NCBI GenBank assembly: GCA_001938995.1
Contig: MKZN01000006.1
Coordinates: forward strand, 142,276 to 206,275
DNA: 64,000 nucleotides
Source of the DNA: Bacillus pumilus
GTDB lineage: Bacteria > Bacillota > Bacilli > Bacillales > Bacillaceae
Direction: 5' to 3'
Shown here: positions 7,810 to 17,804 of the stretch, piece after piece
Position numbering within the stretch: the stretch's first letter is position 1
Layout of the letters: each line of letters opens with the position of its first letter
Position numbers and translations under genes: made by a program
The notes under the pieces: model-generated
Told to the model about the DNA's origin: nothing
Seen by the model: only the letters and a program-made list of their open reading frames with translations
The model's database searches: none

Positions 7810-8023
7810 TTCTGCCTCTAGCTCATAGATAACTAGCAGAATACTTCGCATCACCGTTGCGCAGTCCCATGGATTGCGGCAATAATTCCAAAAGACGTGT
7901 ATCCATACAAGTTAATATGACGAGTTTCTTTTCAGGAAATTTCCCCGCTTTGTAAGGCTCATAATGTCTCTCATGTACGAACTCTGAATTGTGCTGAAGA
8001 ATCTGTTCTAATTTTGATCCCAT
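7810..8023 (-). pseudogene. truncated beta-carbonic anhydrase (yvdA-like)
   Basis: From the ATG at 8023 (GGGAG upstream) the first 60 or so codons match a beta-class carbonic anhydrase, including the zinc-site motif CMDTRL. After GLRNGDAK the frame runs out with a stop at 7823. The expected later piece (MRSILLVIYELEAE) is present in another frame at 7851-7810. The second zinc-ligand motif (HxxC) and the rest of the protein are gone. The string ATGCGAAG at the break serves both frames, which fits a deletion between short direct repeats. The gene cannot encode an active enzyme. Confidence 0.75.
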
Positions 8024-8575
8024 CTTGCCATCTCCCATCTTTTTATAAGTCACGTAAGCTTCTGCCTGTCCTCCTTTTCTTTCGTGTGTTCTCAAGCATA
8101 GAGATGAAAAATGATAGAAAAAACAAAAAAATAGGAAAACGATGAGAAAGAATGTGGTCATTTTCTCTCATTTACGCTTCATCGCAAGGGGGGACGCGGT
8201 CTTCCTTTCAATCTATCATTCTCTGATCGCCAACAGACGATGAAATGGTTTAGTAGAAAACGCCCTTCCCGTTTAATATGTTTCAAATATAATCATTTTT
8301 CTATCAAAAAATCTCGATCTATTTTCCAGCTTGTCAGATAACCTCTCAGAAAATCAGGCTTTTCCACATGCCATATCTCCCATTATCTGATTTTTATCTA
8401 AGTAAAAAATGCATCAGATGGCATATGAATATACTTTTTCACTAAGTAAATGTCTCTCCTTTCCGTTATTTTAGTATATTAAATATTGAGCAGATAACCT
8501 TCAAACGTGTTCAGCCGAAATGGTTGCTTTATAATAAAAGGAGCAAGATGATCATGTGAAAGGAGCGAGTTGACA
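8024..8575. other. gene-free stretch before the hydroxyacid dehydrogenase
   Basis: No convincing coding sequence. It contains the former promoter side of the broken carbonic anhydrase, interleaved weak inverted repeats (8334-8430, built from TCAGATAA and ATGCCAT and their complements), and a TATAAT about 35 nt before the dehydrogenase start that is probably its -10. Confidence 0.4.
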
Positions 8576-9553
8576 GTGAAACCACACATTTTTGTCGCCA
8601 AACCAATACCTGCCTCATTTGAGGAAATACTAAAGGAACATTGTACATACGAGGTGTGGCAATCCAAAGACCCCATTCCAAAAGATATTTTGTTTCAAAA
8701 ACTGCAGCATGCTGATGGTCTTTTAACGTCTGGGACGAAAATCGATCAAGAGCTTTTAGATCATGCACCAAAACTTAAAGTAGTGAGCAATAACTCTGTT
8801 GGCTATGACACCTTCGATATAGAAGTGATGAGGCAAAGAGGCGTAATTGGTACGCACACGCCTCATACACTCGACCATACTGTGGCTGACCTAGCATTTT
8901 CACTCATTCTTTCCTCTGCGCGAAGAATTGCCGAACTTGATCGTTTTATCCGTGAAGGGAAATGGACGAAATTTGTACAGGAAGAAGATATCTTTGGCAT
9001 CGATGTCCATCATCAAACGCTTGGCATTATTGGCATGGGACGAATCGGAGAGCAAGTCGCCAAACGAGCTGCACATGGTTTTGATATGAATGTCCTGTAT
9101 CATAACCGCAGCCGGAATGAAAAGGCTGAATCAGCATATGGTGCTTTATATTGCACACTTGATGACCTGCTAAAGCAAGCCGATATCATTGTGTTGATTA
9201 CACCACTGACCGATGAAACGTATCATATGATTGGCGAACGAGAATTGAAGTTCATGAAGCAAACGGCTTTATTTGTAAACATCTCCCGAGGGAAAACAGT
9301 GGATGAAAAAAGCCTCATTCAAGCGCTTCAAGAGGGATGGATCAAAGGTGCAGGTCTTGATGTATTTGAGCAGGAACCGCTTCAGGAGAATCATCCCTTC
9401 AAAGAAATGAACAATGTCACCCTTGTTCCTCACATCGGTTCTGCTACTGAAACAACACTGGATCTTATGCTGAAACGAGCCATTCACAATGTGATTCATG
9501 GAATTGATGGCAAAGCCCCTGTAGATATTGTGAAAGAGCTTGCTTCATCTTAA
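8576..9553 (+). CDS. yvcT: D-isomer-specific 2-hydroxyacid dehydrogenase (glyoxylate/ketogluconate reductase type)
   Basis: NAD(P)H-dependent reductase of 2-oxo acids such as glyoxylate, hydroxypyruvate or 2-ketogluconate. The Rossmann motif [16 protein letters not shown] lies near residue 150. The catalytic Arg is in [10 protein letters not shown], the Glu in DVFEQEP and the His in LVPHIGSAT, giving the complete Arg/Glu/His set. The length of about 325 aa matches the family. Both TTG at 8570 and GTG at 8576 follow AAAGGAG; I take GTG because TTG is only 4 nt from it. Single gene with a strong terminator. Confidence 0.85.
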   Translation: MKPHIFVAKPIPASFEEILKEHCTYEVWQSKDPIPKDILFQKLQHADGLLTSGTKIDQELLDHAPKLKVVSNNSVGYDTFDIEVMRQRGVIGTHTPHTLDHTVADLAFSLILSSARRIAELDRFIREGKWTKFVQEEDIFGIDVHHQTLGIIGMGRIGEQVAKRAAHGFDMNVLYHNRSRNEKAESAYGALYCTLDDLLKQADIIVLITPLTDETYHMIGERELKFMKQTALFVNISRGKTVDEKSLIQALQEGWIKGAGLDVFEQEPLQENHPFKEMNNVTLVPHIGSATETTLDLMLKRAIHNVIHGIDGKAPVDIVKELASS

Positions 9554-9557
9554 TCGG

Positions 9558-9591
9558 AAAAGACGCAGGAAACGGAACTGCGTCTTTTTAT
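9558..9591 (+). terminator. terminator of yvcT
   Basis: An 11-bp perfect stem (9558-9568 with 9578-9588) followed by a T run. Confidence 0.85.
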
Positions 9592-9671
9592 TTATTTCAT
9601 CAGAAGGATATCAGGAGAAAAGCCTCATTTTAGCAAAGATCCTGTTTCTTTACATTCCCTTCATGTTCGGG

Positions 9672-9680
9672 TGCTATAAT
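9672..9680 (+). promoter_or_regulatory. extended -10 promoter of the binase gene
   Basis: TGCTATAAT (9672-9680) is a full extended -10 element, and no good -35 stands 16-18 nt upstream. A TTTACA at 9649 is 20 nt from the -10, so an activator may be needed. Pi-starvation control has been reported for binase, but I see no clear PhoP repeat array. Confidence 0.55.
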
Positions 9681-9737
9681 ATGAGGTAGACAAGCATCAA
9701 GAGGACAGCATCCGATTTCCTTAATAGGAGGATGAAG

Positions 9738-10226
9738 ATGAAAAAAATCAGTTCGGTTTTTACTTTGTTTGCTCTGATCGCTGCTATTCTGTTTTCTGGT
9801 TTTATTCCGCAGCAAGCTTATGCCGAAACACCACTTACACCGACCGCCACCAATGAAACAGCTTCTATTCAACTGACATCAGATGTTCATACCCTTGCCG
9901 TCATTAATACGTTTGATGGTGTAGCAGATTATTTGATTCGCTACAAACGACTTCCTGATAACTACATCACCAAATCACAAGCAACAGCTCTTGGATGGGT
10001 GGCTTCAAAGGGGAATCTAGCTGTGGTAGCACCGGGGAAAAGCATCGGTGGCGACGTCTTCTCTAACCGTGAGGGCAGACTTCCTTCAGCAAGCGGACGT
10101 ACATGGCGTGAGGCCGACATCAATTACGTCTCTGGCTTCCGCAATGCGGACCGTCTCGTGTATTCGAGTGACTGGCTCATTTACAAAACAACCGACCACT
10201 ATGCTTCCTTTACACGTATTCGTTAA
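9738..10226 (+). CDS. secreted guanyl-preferring ribonuclease (binase/barnase family)
   Basis: Extracellular RNase of the N1/T1-like barnase family. A Sec signal peptide (lysines, hydrophobic core, cleavage after YAEA or nearby) and a short pro-region precede a 109-residue mature enzyme starting AVINTFDGVADYL. In mature numbering Lys26, Arg58, Glu72 (general base), Arg86 and His101 (general acid) are all present. The sequence is almost that of binase, hence the species guess. From memory binase has Glu at mature position 43, where this one has Val. ATG at 9732 touches the ribosome site GGAGG; ATG at 9738, six nt from it, is preferred (162 aa). No barstar-like inhibitor gene lies in the window. 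The gene occupies the place where B. subtilis carries yvcPQRS. Confidence 0.95.
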   Translation: MKKISSVFTLFALIAAILFSGFIPQQAYAETPLTPTATNETASIQLTSDVHTLAVINTFDGVADYLIRYKRLPDNYITKSQATALGWVASKGNLAVVAPGKSIGGDVFSNREGRLPSASGRTWREADINYVSGFRNADRLVYSSDWLIYKTTDHYASFTRIR

Positions 10227-10230
10227 AGCG

Positions 10231-10264
10231 AAAAAAAACAGCCTACTAGAAGGGCTGTTTTTTT
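10231..10264. terminator. bidirectional terminator, binase / N-acetyltransferase
   Basis: A 12-bp perfect stem (10232-10243 with 10253-10264) with long A and T flanks between convergent genes. Confidence 0.85.
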
Positions 10265-11013
10265 CATCTTTGCGGGATCAGGTTTTGTACATAGTCATCG
10301 AAAGGTTGAGAGAGTGGCTGTTTCGAGATCTCTCCATTCTCATGAACAGTGATATGATCCTCTGTCACGATCAGACGACCTGTTTGTGTTAGTTTAGACG
10401 CAAGCCGTTTTTTGTTAAAAGGGGATGCTTCATTTTCGTAAATCTCATGACGCAATTGTTCCAATGTTTGTGCATTCACTTCGTTCAAGGTAAATGCATA
10501 ACCAGTTTCCGCTCCTGCTCCACGATCTAATTGAAGCAAGTGCGTCCCTTTTTCGGTGTTTTCTTCTTTGACTCGGAAGTGCATAAATGGTGATTCTACC
10601 CACTCTCCAGTAAAGGGTACCGGCTGTAGAGGTAAATTAACCCCAAATCCTGCATCAATGAGAAAGCGCTTACCCTCATATAGGAGAGTAATGGCTACGT
10701 GTGTTCCGTCAATCGACCACTTGCCAGCTTCTTTGTTATACACTGTCCCTTGAACGAGCTGTACAGCGAGTCCTGCCTCTTTTAACACATAATACAAAAG
10801 AGGATTGAGATCGTAACAAAGACCTCCTCTGCTTCCTTCCAGTAGATGCTGTTTCAGCCCCTCTTGATCTAGGGAATAGGACTGTTTATTCAACACCGAC
10901 CTGTTCTCAAAGGGAAAGGTATACGCCATCTTTCGTAGCAACTCAGGCAATTGTTCAAAGGTCACCTGCTCGCCTTCATACCCAATTTTCTGAAAAAAGG
11001 CTGATTGTATCAT
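10264..11013 (-). CDS. yvcN: arylamine N-acetyltransferase
   Basis: Acetyl-CoA-dependent acetylation of arylamines or related amines. The cysteine-protease-like triad is visible: Cys66 in RGGLCYDLN, His105 in GTHVAI and Asp120 in LIDAGFG. The length of 249 aa and the position before crh match B. subtilis yvcN. The start is the ATG at 11013, preceded by AAGGGGGG; the frame stays open to 11049 without support. It follows crh on the same strand, but a hairpin separates them, so it may depend on readthrough or its own weak promoter. Confidence 0.85.
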   Translation of the reverse strand: MIQSAFFQKIGYEGEQVTFEQLPELLRKMAYTFPFENRSVLNKQSYSLDQEGLKQHLLEGSRGGLCYDLNPLLYYVLKEAGLAVQLVQGTVYNKEAGKWSIDGTHVAITLLYEGKRFLIDAGFGVNLPLQPVPFTGEWVESPFMHFRVKEENTEKGTHLLQLDRGAGAETGYAFTLNEVNAQTLEQLRHEIYENEASPFNKKRLASKLTQTGRLIVTEDHITVHENGEISKQPLSQPFDDYVQNLIPQR

Positions 11014-11030
11014 CCTAAATTCCCCCCTTA

Positions 11031-11062
11031 AAAAAACTGAGACTGTCAAAGGACTCAGTTTT
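11031..11062 (-). terminator. hairpin between crh and the N-acetyltransferase gene
   Basis: An 8- to 9-bp stem (11062-11054 with 11041-11033) followed by six U residues. The crh stop codon lies in the stem. Confidence 0.65.
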
Positions 11063-11312
11063 CTTGATTGATAAAATCCGTTAAAACCTCAATGGCTTCC
11101 TGTTCATCAGCCCCATCTGCACTAAGTGTGACGGTAACTCCAGAGCTGATGGCAAGACTCATCAGACCCATAATGCTTTTTGCATTCACCTTTTTCCCAT
11201 CTTTCTCAAGGAAAATATCAGCACCAAAGCGATTGGCTTCTTGAACGAACAATGCAGCAGGACGTGCTTGTAAACCTGTCTTTAACCGGATCGTGACCGT
11301 TTTTTCCACCAT
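11055..11312 (-). CDS. crh: HPr-like protein Crh
   Basis: Catabolite-repression HPr homologue of 85 aa. It has Gln15 (GLQARPAA) in place of the phosphorylatable His15 of HPr, so it cannot take part in PTS transfer. It keeps Ser46 (NAKSIMGLMSL), the site phosphorylated by HPr kinase. P-Ser-Crh serves as a corepressor of CcpA, and unphosphorylated Crh has been linked to methylglyoxal synthase. The start is the ATG at 11312, eight nt after AAGGAGG. It sits directly after whiA in the yvcI–rapZ–glmR–whiA–crh operon, as in B. subtilis. Its kinase gene, hprK, is 20 kb away in this window. Confidence 0.95.
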   Translation of the reverse strand: MVEKTVTIRLKTGLQARPAALFVQEANRFGADIFLEKDGKKVNAKSIMGLMSLAISSGVTVTLSADGADEQEAIEVLTDFINQEN

Positions 11313-11337
11313 CTGATCTGCCTCCTTTTTCTTTTCC

Positions 11338-12288
11338 TTATTTGAGTGTAACGGCTTGTCCATTGCGTAATTGTTCTGCAATTTGATCTAGTTTCCTCAA
11401 GCGGTGGTTAATGCCTGATTTACTAATCTTGCCGCTTTCAACCATTTCCCCAAGCTCTTTCAATGTGACTTCTTGGTAGTCAATTCGCAGTTTCGCAATT
11501 TCTTGCAGTTTATCGGGCAGTGCATCAAGCCCAATTTTTTCATCAATAAATTGAATGTTTTCCACCTGACGCAGTGATGCACCGATGGTTTTATTCAAGT
11601 TTGCTGTTTCACAATTGACGAGACGGTTCACTGAATTTCGCATATCACGAACGATCCGTACATCTTCAAACCGAAGCAATGAATTATGCGCACCCACGAC
11701 ACTTAAGAATTCCGTAATCTTTTCGGCTTCCTTCAAGTAGGTAATGTAGCCTTTTTTGCGCTCAAGTGTTTTACTATTCAGTTGAAATTGATTCAACAGC
11801 TCACAAAGAGCATCATTATGTTCTTTATATAGGGAAAAAATTTCGAGGTGATAGGAAGACGTTTCTGGATTATTCACAGAACCACCAGCTAAAAAGGCAC
11901 CTCTCATATAGGATCGTTTGCAGCATCTTTTCTTCACAAGTTCTTCTGAAATATTGCGTTCAAATACAAATTGTTCACTTAATATTTTCAAATCCTCTAA
12001 AATGGATTTCGCTCGTTCTACCAGTCTGACAATATACACATTATTCTTTTTTAATCTCATTTTTTTACGGACGAGCAGCTCGACTGTCACGTCATATTTC
12101 TTTTTCAAGAGTGTATAAATACGCCTTGCAATGGCTGCGTTCTCTGTCTGTATATCTAAAATTAGTTTTCGATTAGAGAAAGATAATGAACCGTTCATAC
12201 GGATGAGGGCAGAAAGCTCTGCTTTTGAGCAGCAGTCCTTCACGACCAGATTAGTCAGCTCTTTTTTTGTTTCGGATGCAAATGACAT
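11338..12288 (-). CDS. whiA: WhiA DNA-binding protein
   Basis: Sporulation-regulator WhiA family. An N-terminal LAGLIDADG-like homing-endonuclease fold without catalytic function is followed by a C-terminal helix-turn-helix (about residues 270-305, ending in [15 protein letters not shown]). In Bacillus it is a nucleoid-associated protein that affects chromosome segregation and cell division rather than sporulation. I choose the ATG at 12288 (316 aa, [11 protein letters not shown]) with GGGGTGG upstream; a GTG at 12297 is in frame. It is 18 nt downstream of glmR and 25 nt upstream of crh, so the three are surely cotranscribed. Confidence 0.95.
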   Translation of the reverse strand: MSFASETKKELTNLVVKDCCSKAELSALIRMNGSLSFSNRKLILDIQTENAAIARRIYTLLKKKYDVTVELLVRKKMRLKKNNVYIVRLVERAKSILEDLKILSEQFVFERNISEELVKKRCCKRSYMRGAFLAGGSVNNPETSSYHLEIFSLYKEHNDALCELLNQFQLNSKTLERKKGYITYLKEAEKITEFLSVVGAHNSLLRFEDVRIVRDMRNSVNRLVNCETANLNKTIGASLRQVENIQFIDEKIGLDALPDKLQEIAKLRIDYQEVTLKELGEMVESGKISKSGINHRLRKLDQIAEQLRNGQAVTLK

Positions 12289-12306
12289 CCTTGCCACCCC
12301 CGACTC

Positions 12307-13266
12307 CTATTTTTTCTGATGCAGCAGTTCGACAAGCAGTGCGGCTACTTTCAGCGTGTCGTGGCGAATCACATGCTGGTCGTATGTAATGATTTCCCCA
12401 GGAATAACTTCCAATCCCATGGCTTTCAGTGCATCTGTGTCGAACTGCACAGGCTGAGCCTGCTCTTCTGCATACTTTGCTTTGATTTCTTCTGGAATTT
12501 CTTTATTGTTTACAAAGATCGTATCAATGAATGGTCGATCCATATGATCATTTAAAGCCATCACGTGATCCGCCGCACTGTAGGAAAGCGTTTCCCCTGG
12601 TTGCGTCATGACATTGCATATATACACTTTTTTTGCCTTTGAGCGAATCACTTCTTCTCCAATGTGTGGCACAAGCAAGTTAGGCAAAATACTTGTATAC
12701 AAACTGCCCGGACCAATCACAATCAAATCAGCTTCGCGAATGACTTGAATGGATTCCGGGAGAGGCTCAATTGTATCTGGTGTCAGGAAAACACGTTTAA
12801 TCCTTTCACCGTATGTCGGAATTTTTGATTCACCTGTGACCACTTGCCCGCTTTCTAACTCCGCATGAAGAACAACACTAGAATTCGCGGCTGGAAGTAC
12901 TTTACCTCTTACATTTAAGACTTTGCTCATTTCAGTGACGGCATGAAAAAAATCACCGGTAATATTCGTCATGGCCGCAAGAATGAGATTACCAAGAGAG
13001 TGCCCAGTTAAGTCATTCCCTTTGTTAAATCGGTGCTGAAATAAATCTTCCACAAGTGGCTCGACATCAGAAAGTGCCGCCAATACATTTCGAATATCGC
13101 CTGGAGGCGGAATATTCAAATCATGACGCAATCTGCCTGAGCTACCTCCATCATCAGCAACGGTGACAATCGCGGTAATGTCCACTGGCTTTGTTTTAAG
13201 CCCTCTGAGCAAAACAGATAAGCCAGTGCCTCCGCCTAGAATGACAACTTTCGGTAAGGTTGTCAT
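12307..13266 (-). CDS. glmR: gluconeogenesis factor YvcK/GlmR
   Basis: CofD-like Rossmann protein of 319 aa. In B. subtilis it is needed for growth and cell shape on gluconeogenic carbon sources, binds UDP-GlcNAc and stimulates GlmS, directing carbon to cell-wall precursors. The phosphate-binding loop LGGGTGLSVLLRGLK is at residues 10-24, and VADDGGSSGRLR and GHSLGNL are conserved family motifs. The ATG at 13266 directly follows the rapZ stop codon, suggesting translational coupling. Confidence 0.93.
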   Translation of the reverse strand: MTTLPKVVILGGGTGLSVLLRGLKTKPVDITAIVTVADDGGSSGRLRHDLNIPPPGDIRNVLAALSDVEPLVEDLFQHRFNKGNDLTGHSLGNLILAAMTNITGDFFHAVTEMSKVLNVRGKVLPAANSSVVLHAELESGQVVTGESKIPTYGERIKRVFLTPDTIEPLPESIQVIREADLIVIGPGSLYTSILPNLLVPHIGEEVIRSKAKKVYICNVMTQPGETLSYSAADHVMALNDHMDRPFIDTIFVNNKEIPEEIKAKYAEEQAQPVQFDTDALKAMGLEVIPGEIITYDQHVIRHDTLKVAALLVELLHQKK

Positions 13267-14154
13267 CTATTTTCTACTTCTCTTCTCAATGTCCCGGTGA
13301 GTGACATGTGTATAGTAATCGTTTTTAAAATAATCAGCTAAGTGGTTCGCTAGCGTCACTGATCGATGCTGACCACCCGTACAGCCAATGGCAACAACCA
13401 GCTGGCTTTTTCCTTCTCGTTTATATGACGGAAGCATAAAGCTAAGAAGATCAATTAATTTTTCAGTGAATTTTTGTGTTTCACTCCATTTCATCACGTA
13501 GGAGCGCACTTCTTCATCATTTCCGGTTTGTGGTCGCATGCTCTCAATATAGTACGGATTCGGTAAGAATCTCACATCAAAGACAAGATCAGCATCAATG
13601 GGTAAGCCATATTTAAAGCCAAATGACATGACATTCACCGTAAACACTTGCCCTTGATTTGTCGCAAAATGTGCCACGATTTTTTCCCGAAGCTGTTTTG
13701 GTTTGAGGTCAGATGTATCAAAAATCATCTGTGACCTACCTTTCAACTCCTCTAACAAATCACGCTCAATCGCAATCCCTTCAAGAGGTAGACCTGTTGT
13801 GGCAAGAGGATGTGAACGTCTCGTTTCTTTATATCTAGAGACAAGCACCTTATCATTTGCATCTAAAAATAAAATCCGTGGTGTAATCCAGCCGATGTCA
13901 CCCATTTCATCTAAGGCAGCAACTAAGCTATCAAAAAATTCACGGCCTCGTAAATCCATCACGAGTGCAACTTTGCTCATCTTTGAATTCGATTCTTTCA
14001 TTAACTCAAGAAACTTCGGTAAAAGTGATGGCGGTAAGTTATCCACACAGAAGTATCCTAAGTCTTCAAAGCTTTGTATGGCGACGGTTTTCCCCGCACC
14101 TGACATTCCTGTAATAATCACAAGCTGAATATCATCCTGTGTATGTGTATTCAT
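13267..14154 (-). CDS. rapZ: RNase adapter RapZ / nucleotide-binding protein YvcJ
   Basis: P-loop protein of 295 aa with Walker A GMSGAGKT near residue 17 and the RapZ C-terminal motif [10 protein letters not shown]. In E. coli RapZ senses glucosamine-6-phosphate and delivers sRNA to RNase E. B. subtilis YvcJ binds and hydrolyses nucleotides and affects competence, with no proven sRNA role. The start is the ATG at 14154 (MNTHTQDD) with GGGAG upstream; the frame is open to 14190. It lies between yvcI and glmR with almost no gaps. Confidence 0.92.
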   Translation of the reverse strand: MNTHTQDDIQLVIITGMSGAGKTVAIQSFEDLGYFCVDNLPPSLLPKFLELMKESNSKMSKVALVMDLRGREFFDSLVAALDEMGDIGWITPRILFLDANDKVLVSRYKETRRSHPLATTGLPLEGIAIERDLLEELKGRSQMIFDTSDLKPKQLREKIVAHFATNQGQVFTVNVMSFGFKYGLPIDADLVFDVRFLPNPYYIESMRPQTGNDEEVRSYVMKWSETQKFTEKLIDLLSFMLPSYKREGKSQLVVAIGCTGGQHRSVTLANHLADYFKNDYYTHVTHRDIEKRSRK

Positions 14155-14193
14155 GCCTGCTCCCTCTCCTTCTTTATGAAAACGGTTCATATA

Positions 14194-14658
14194 TTAGTCT
14201 CCTTGAGGATCTAATCGATAAGCAATGAGCTCAAAATCTGGTGTATACGTAAAAGTGCCATGGAGGAGTCCTTTTCCCTTTAGCATGAAATCAAGAATAT
14301 GCCGATCACCAGGAGCCATTGGCAAGGTCGACACGTTCTTGACATCATGCCATTTCAAAATGCCTTCCTCCGACTCTGACACGTTTTTTCCAGTAAAGGA
14401 GTCTGCCATAAAAGTGAACATCATCCACTCTTGGACGACCTGATCTCCTTCTTTTATAATAAAGGTAAAAACACCTTTTAGTTGCGGATTTAAAATGTAA
14501 ATGCCTGTTTCTTCTCTATATTCTCGAATGACTGAATCCTTGACCGATTCTCCATTCTCCATTTTGCCACCTGGCGCTACCCACCAGCCACGTCTTGGCT
14601 TTTGCAGCAAGAGAACTTGATCTTCGTGATGCAGCACACAATTGGTTACTCGTTGCAC
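14194..14658 (-). CDS. yvcI: NUDIX hydrolase
   Basis: NUDIX-fold pyrophosphohydrolase of 154 aa. The complete Nudix box starts at GGKMENGESVKDSV and ends REYREETGI (about residues 31-53). It hydrolyses a nucleoside diphosphate linked to X; 8-oxo-dGTP-like substrates are usual for this subfamily, but the real one is unknown. It starts with GTG at 14658 after AGGTGA. It is the first gene of the operon yvcI–rapZ–glmR–whiA–crh. Confidence 0.88.
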   Translation of the reverse strand: MQRVTNCVLHHEDQVLLLQKPRRGWWVAPGGKMENGESVKDSVIREYREETGIYILNPQLKGVFTFIIKEGDQVVQEWMMFTFMADSFTGKNVSESEEGILKWHDVKNVSTLPMAPGDRHILDFMLKGKGLLHGTFTYTPDFELIAYRLDPQGD

Positions 14659-14691
14659 CAGCTGTCACCTACTCTTTTAAGTCTTTTTCTT

Positions 14692-14721
14692 ATTATACAG
14701 GTTCATCTTCACTCCCACAAT
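14692..14721 (-). promoter_or_regulatory. promoter of the yvcI–crh operon
   Basis: TATAAT (14697-14692) preceded at 18 nt by TTGTGG (14721-14716), ending 33 nt before the yvcI start. The rest of 14722-14861 shows no gene. Confidence 0.55.
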
Positions 14722-14861
14722 GAACATGCCCGGTCTTCACCGAAAACAGACAGGTTTTTGTCTGCATGATGTGACGTCTTGTTTCCTTACTCTCTATTTT
14801 ACAACATCTAACGGCTCTCCATGCGTCATTTGTGAACATCTCGTGAATTTCTTATTTACAC

Positions 14862-14892
14862 AAAAAAAAGGACACGGATTCACATCCGTGCC
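14862..14892 (-). terminator. terminator of trxB
   Basis: A 7-bp perfect core stem extended by two pairs (14892-14884 with 14879-14870), a 4-nt loop, then eight U residues, about 120 nt after the trxB stop. Confidence 0.85.
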
Positions 14893-15014
14893 AAACATGT
14901 ATTCCTTATAAAAGGGGGTCAATTACTAATTTCATCATAACGGATAATTGTTTCACCCGTGTTACATTCGAGTTAAAAGCCCATGACGCAATATTAAGGA
15001 TTTACGACAGCTGT

Positions 15015-15992
<978 letters not shown>

Positions 15993-16018
15993 TCATTTCT
16001 TATTAGAATACCCTTGGG

Positions 16019-16048
16019 TGATGCTTCCATTCATGACAGGGAGCATCA
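16019..16048. repeat. inverted repeat upstream of trxB
   Basis: TGATGCT (16019-16025) and AGCATCA (16042-16048), 16 nt apart, lying around the -35 region expected for a TATTCT -10 at 16010-16005. It contains AGCA in both orientations, the sequence used by Spx-polymerase, so it may be a stress-control site. Confidence 0.35.
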
Positions 16049-16132
16049 TTTCCCTTCTTAGTTTTTGTTCCTTACTCATATCCTATTAAATATGCGGGCA
16101 ATAAGCGAATCATCTGCTCAAATCTCCAAAAG

Positions 16133-16170
16133 AAAAAGCTTCCTTAAACGATTGTTTAAGGAAGCTTTTT
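16133..16170. terminator. terminator of cwlO
   Basis: A 17-bp perfect stem (16133-16149 with 16154-16170) with a 4-nt loop and flanking A/T runs, 25 nt after the cwlO stop. Confidence 0.9.
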
Positions 16171-16194
16171 TGTGGTTATATCAAGAGTAGTGGT

Positions 16195-17571
16195 TTATTC
16201 AACGACTCTTCTGACAACACCTTTGAACGCTTTTTTCCAGTAAACGTTGCTCATAGAATCAACTGAGACACCACGAGAGCTGTTATCGTTCAAGAATGTA
16301 CCGTTTCCTAAGTAAATGCCTACGTGTCCATTTACTTTATACGTATCAAAGAACACAAGGTCTCCGCGTTTCATGGCAGATGCACTTACAGCTCTTCCTT
16401 TACCTACAAGCGTATCTGTTGTTGTTCCGCCAACTGGACCAAGATTGATACCTGCTGATGCGAATGCCCAACGAACGAATGAAGAACAGTCAAAACGACG
16501 TGCGGCAATATCAGCTTGTGATCTACCGCCACCCCATTTATATGGAGACTGACCAACAATAGTAGAACCTGTGCTGATTGCACCTTCGATTCCGCCTACG
16601 TTACTGCTGACAGGTGATCCACCGCCAGTAGATGGTTTTTTACTTGGTGAACTACTGTTTTTGTTATTATTTGATGAACGGTTTTTATTTGAAGAAGACG
16701 GGCTACTGTTATTCGTTGAGCTATTGTCTTCTGCTTGTACATTTGATTGACGCTGCTTTGTTGGCGCTTTTTCTTCTTTTTCTTTTTGAGCAGCTTCTTT
16801 TGCTTCTTGTTCAGCTTGTTTTTGTGCAGCAATTGTTGCGTCTTTTTCAGATGCGATGCTGTCAGACTGGCTGTTCAACTCACTGATTTCAGAAGTTGCG
16901 CTTCCTTTTTGCTCTTTCACTTGTTTGAATAGCTTGTCTTTTTCATCAAGTTGTTGATTCAAATCAGACTGAAGTGTTTCAAGCTTTGATAGCGTCTTTT
17001 GAACATCTTCAAGTTTCGTGTTTAGTTCGTTTTCAGACTTTTGAAGTTCAGCTTTGTCTTTTTCTTGTTCTTTGATGATTTCACTGTCTGCATTGATCAG
17101 TGTAGATACTGCACCTGCACGGCTAATGAAATCACTGAAGCTTTTAGCCCCTAATAATACATCTATGTATTTAGTAGAACCGCCGTTTTCCTGAAGCGCA
17201 CGTACACGCTTTTTGAGGAATTCGCTTCTTTCTTCAATACGTTTTTCTGTATCAGCAATTTCTTTTTTTAGTGTGTTGATTTCTTTTTTTGTTTTTTCAT
17301 TTTCTGCTTGTTTTTCTTCGATTTGACCACTTGTTTTTAAAGCCTTTTCGTCAATTTCTTTCAACTTAAGTGCAAGTGCCTTTTGTTTGGCTTCAAGCTT
17401 TGACAGCTCTTCTTTTTTCTTTTCGAGGTTCTTGTTGACCTCTGATTGCTTGCTATCCAGCTCTAGTTTCTTTTGTTCAAGATCTTGTGCATTTGCTTCA
17501 TGCGTAAATGGAATGAATAAACCGCTCGCTCCGATGACCGAAGCTAAACCGAAAGTAATAAACTTTTTCAC
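16195..17571 (-). CDS. cwlO: D,L-endopeptidase CwlO (NlpC/P60 with N-terminal coiled coil)
   Basis: Secreted peptidoglycan hydrolase cutting the D-Glu–meso-DAP bond; in B. subtilis it drives lateral wall growth and must be activated by FtsEX. A signal peptide ending near HEANAQD is followed by long coiled coils (about residues 30-245) holding the segment [21 protein letters not shown] low-complexity Ser/Asn/Lys linker (about 265-320) leads to the NlpC/P60 domain with catalytic Cys in FDCSSFVRW and His in NGHVGIYLG. The GTG at 17571 with AAAGGAGG upstream gives 458 aa. Single gene with a strong terminator and a WalR-like box upstream. The coiled-coil domain is shared with the M23 protein downstream of ftsX in this window. 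Confidence 0.95.
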   Translation of the reverse strand: MKKFITFGLASVIGASGLFIPFTHEANAQDLEQKKLELDSKQSEVNKNLEKKKEELSKLEAKQKALALKLKEIDEKALKTSGQIEEKQAENEKTKKEINTLKKEIADTEKRIEERSEFLKKRVRALQENGGSTKYIDVLLGAKSFSDFISRAGAVSTLINADSEIIKEQEKDKAELQKSENELNTKLEDVQKTLSKLETLQSDLNQQLDEKDKLFKQVKEQKGSATSEISELNSQSDSIASEKDATIAAQKQAEQEAKEAAQKEKEEKAPTKQRQSNVQAEDNSSTNNSSPSSSNKNRSSNNNKNSSSPSKKPSTGGGSPVSSNVGGIEGAISTGSTIVGQSPYKWGGGRSQADIAARRFDCSSFVRWAFASAGINLGPVGGTTTDTLVGKGRAVSASAMKRGDLVFFDTYKVNGHVGIYLGNGTFLNDNSSRGVSVDSMSNVYWKKAFKGVVRRVVE

Positions 17572-17765
17572 GAATGGTTCCTCCTTTGACAATTTCCCAA
17601 GTGACATGAGAAAGCAACAAGTTCTCTGCGTTCAGCCTGTGCTTCCTATGTCTATTTTCCTATCTTTTCATTCATTGCCTGACCAGATTGTTTCTATCAA
17701 TTGGTGTTTCATTATGTATAGTAAAATATTTCAATATGTATCTCTTCGTTTGATCTACGAGTTTC

Positions 17766-17771
17766 ATTATA
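17766..17771 (-). promoter_or_regulatory. -10 element of cwlO
   Basis: TATAAT (17771-17766), with no recognisable -35 at 16-18 nt, suggesting activator dependence. The leader is about 190 nt. Confidence 0.6.
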
Positions 17772-17804
17772 CATGAGACATCGACAAAATGAGCCAATAT
17801 TTTT

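Noticed and set aside
8334..8430. Interleaved inverted repeats before the hydroxyacid dehydrogenase that might be an RNA element.
   Set aside because: Arms are short with long bulges and the sequence is AT-rich; no known riboswitch core or terminator is present.
9738..11013. Search for a barstar-type inhibitor next to the RNase, which would make a toxin–antitoxin pair.
   Set aside because: The neighbours are a dehydrogenase and an arylamine N-acetyltransferase, and no 90-residue acidic barstar-like frame is found on either strand. The RNase has an export signal.
16596..16932. Lysine- and phenylalanine-rich open frames opposite or shifted from cwlO.
   Set aside because: They are by-products of the coiled-coil and low-complexity linker codons of cwlO; no ribosome sites and no independent conservation expected.
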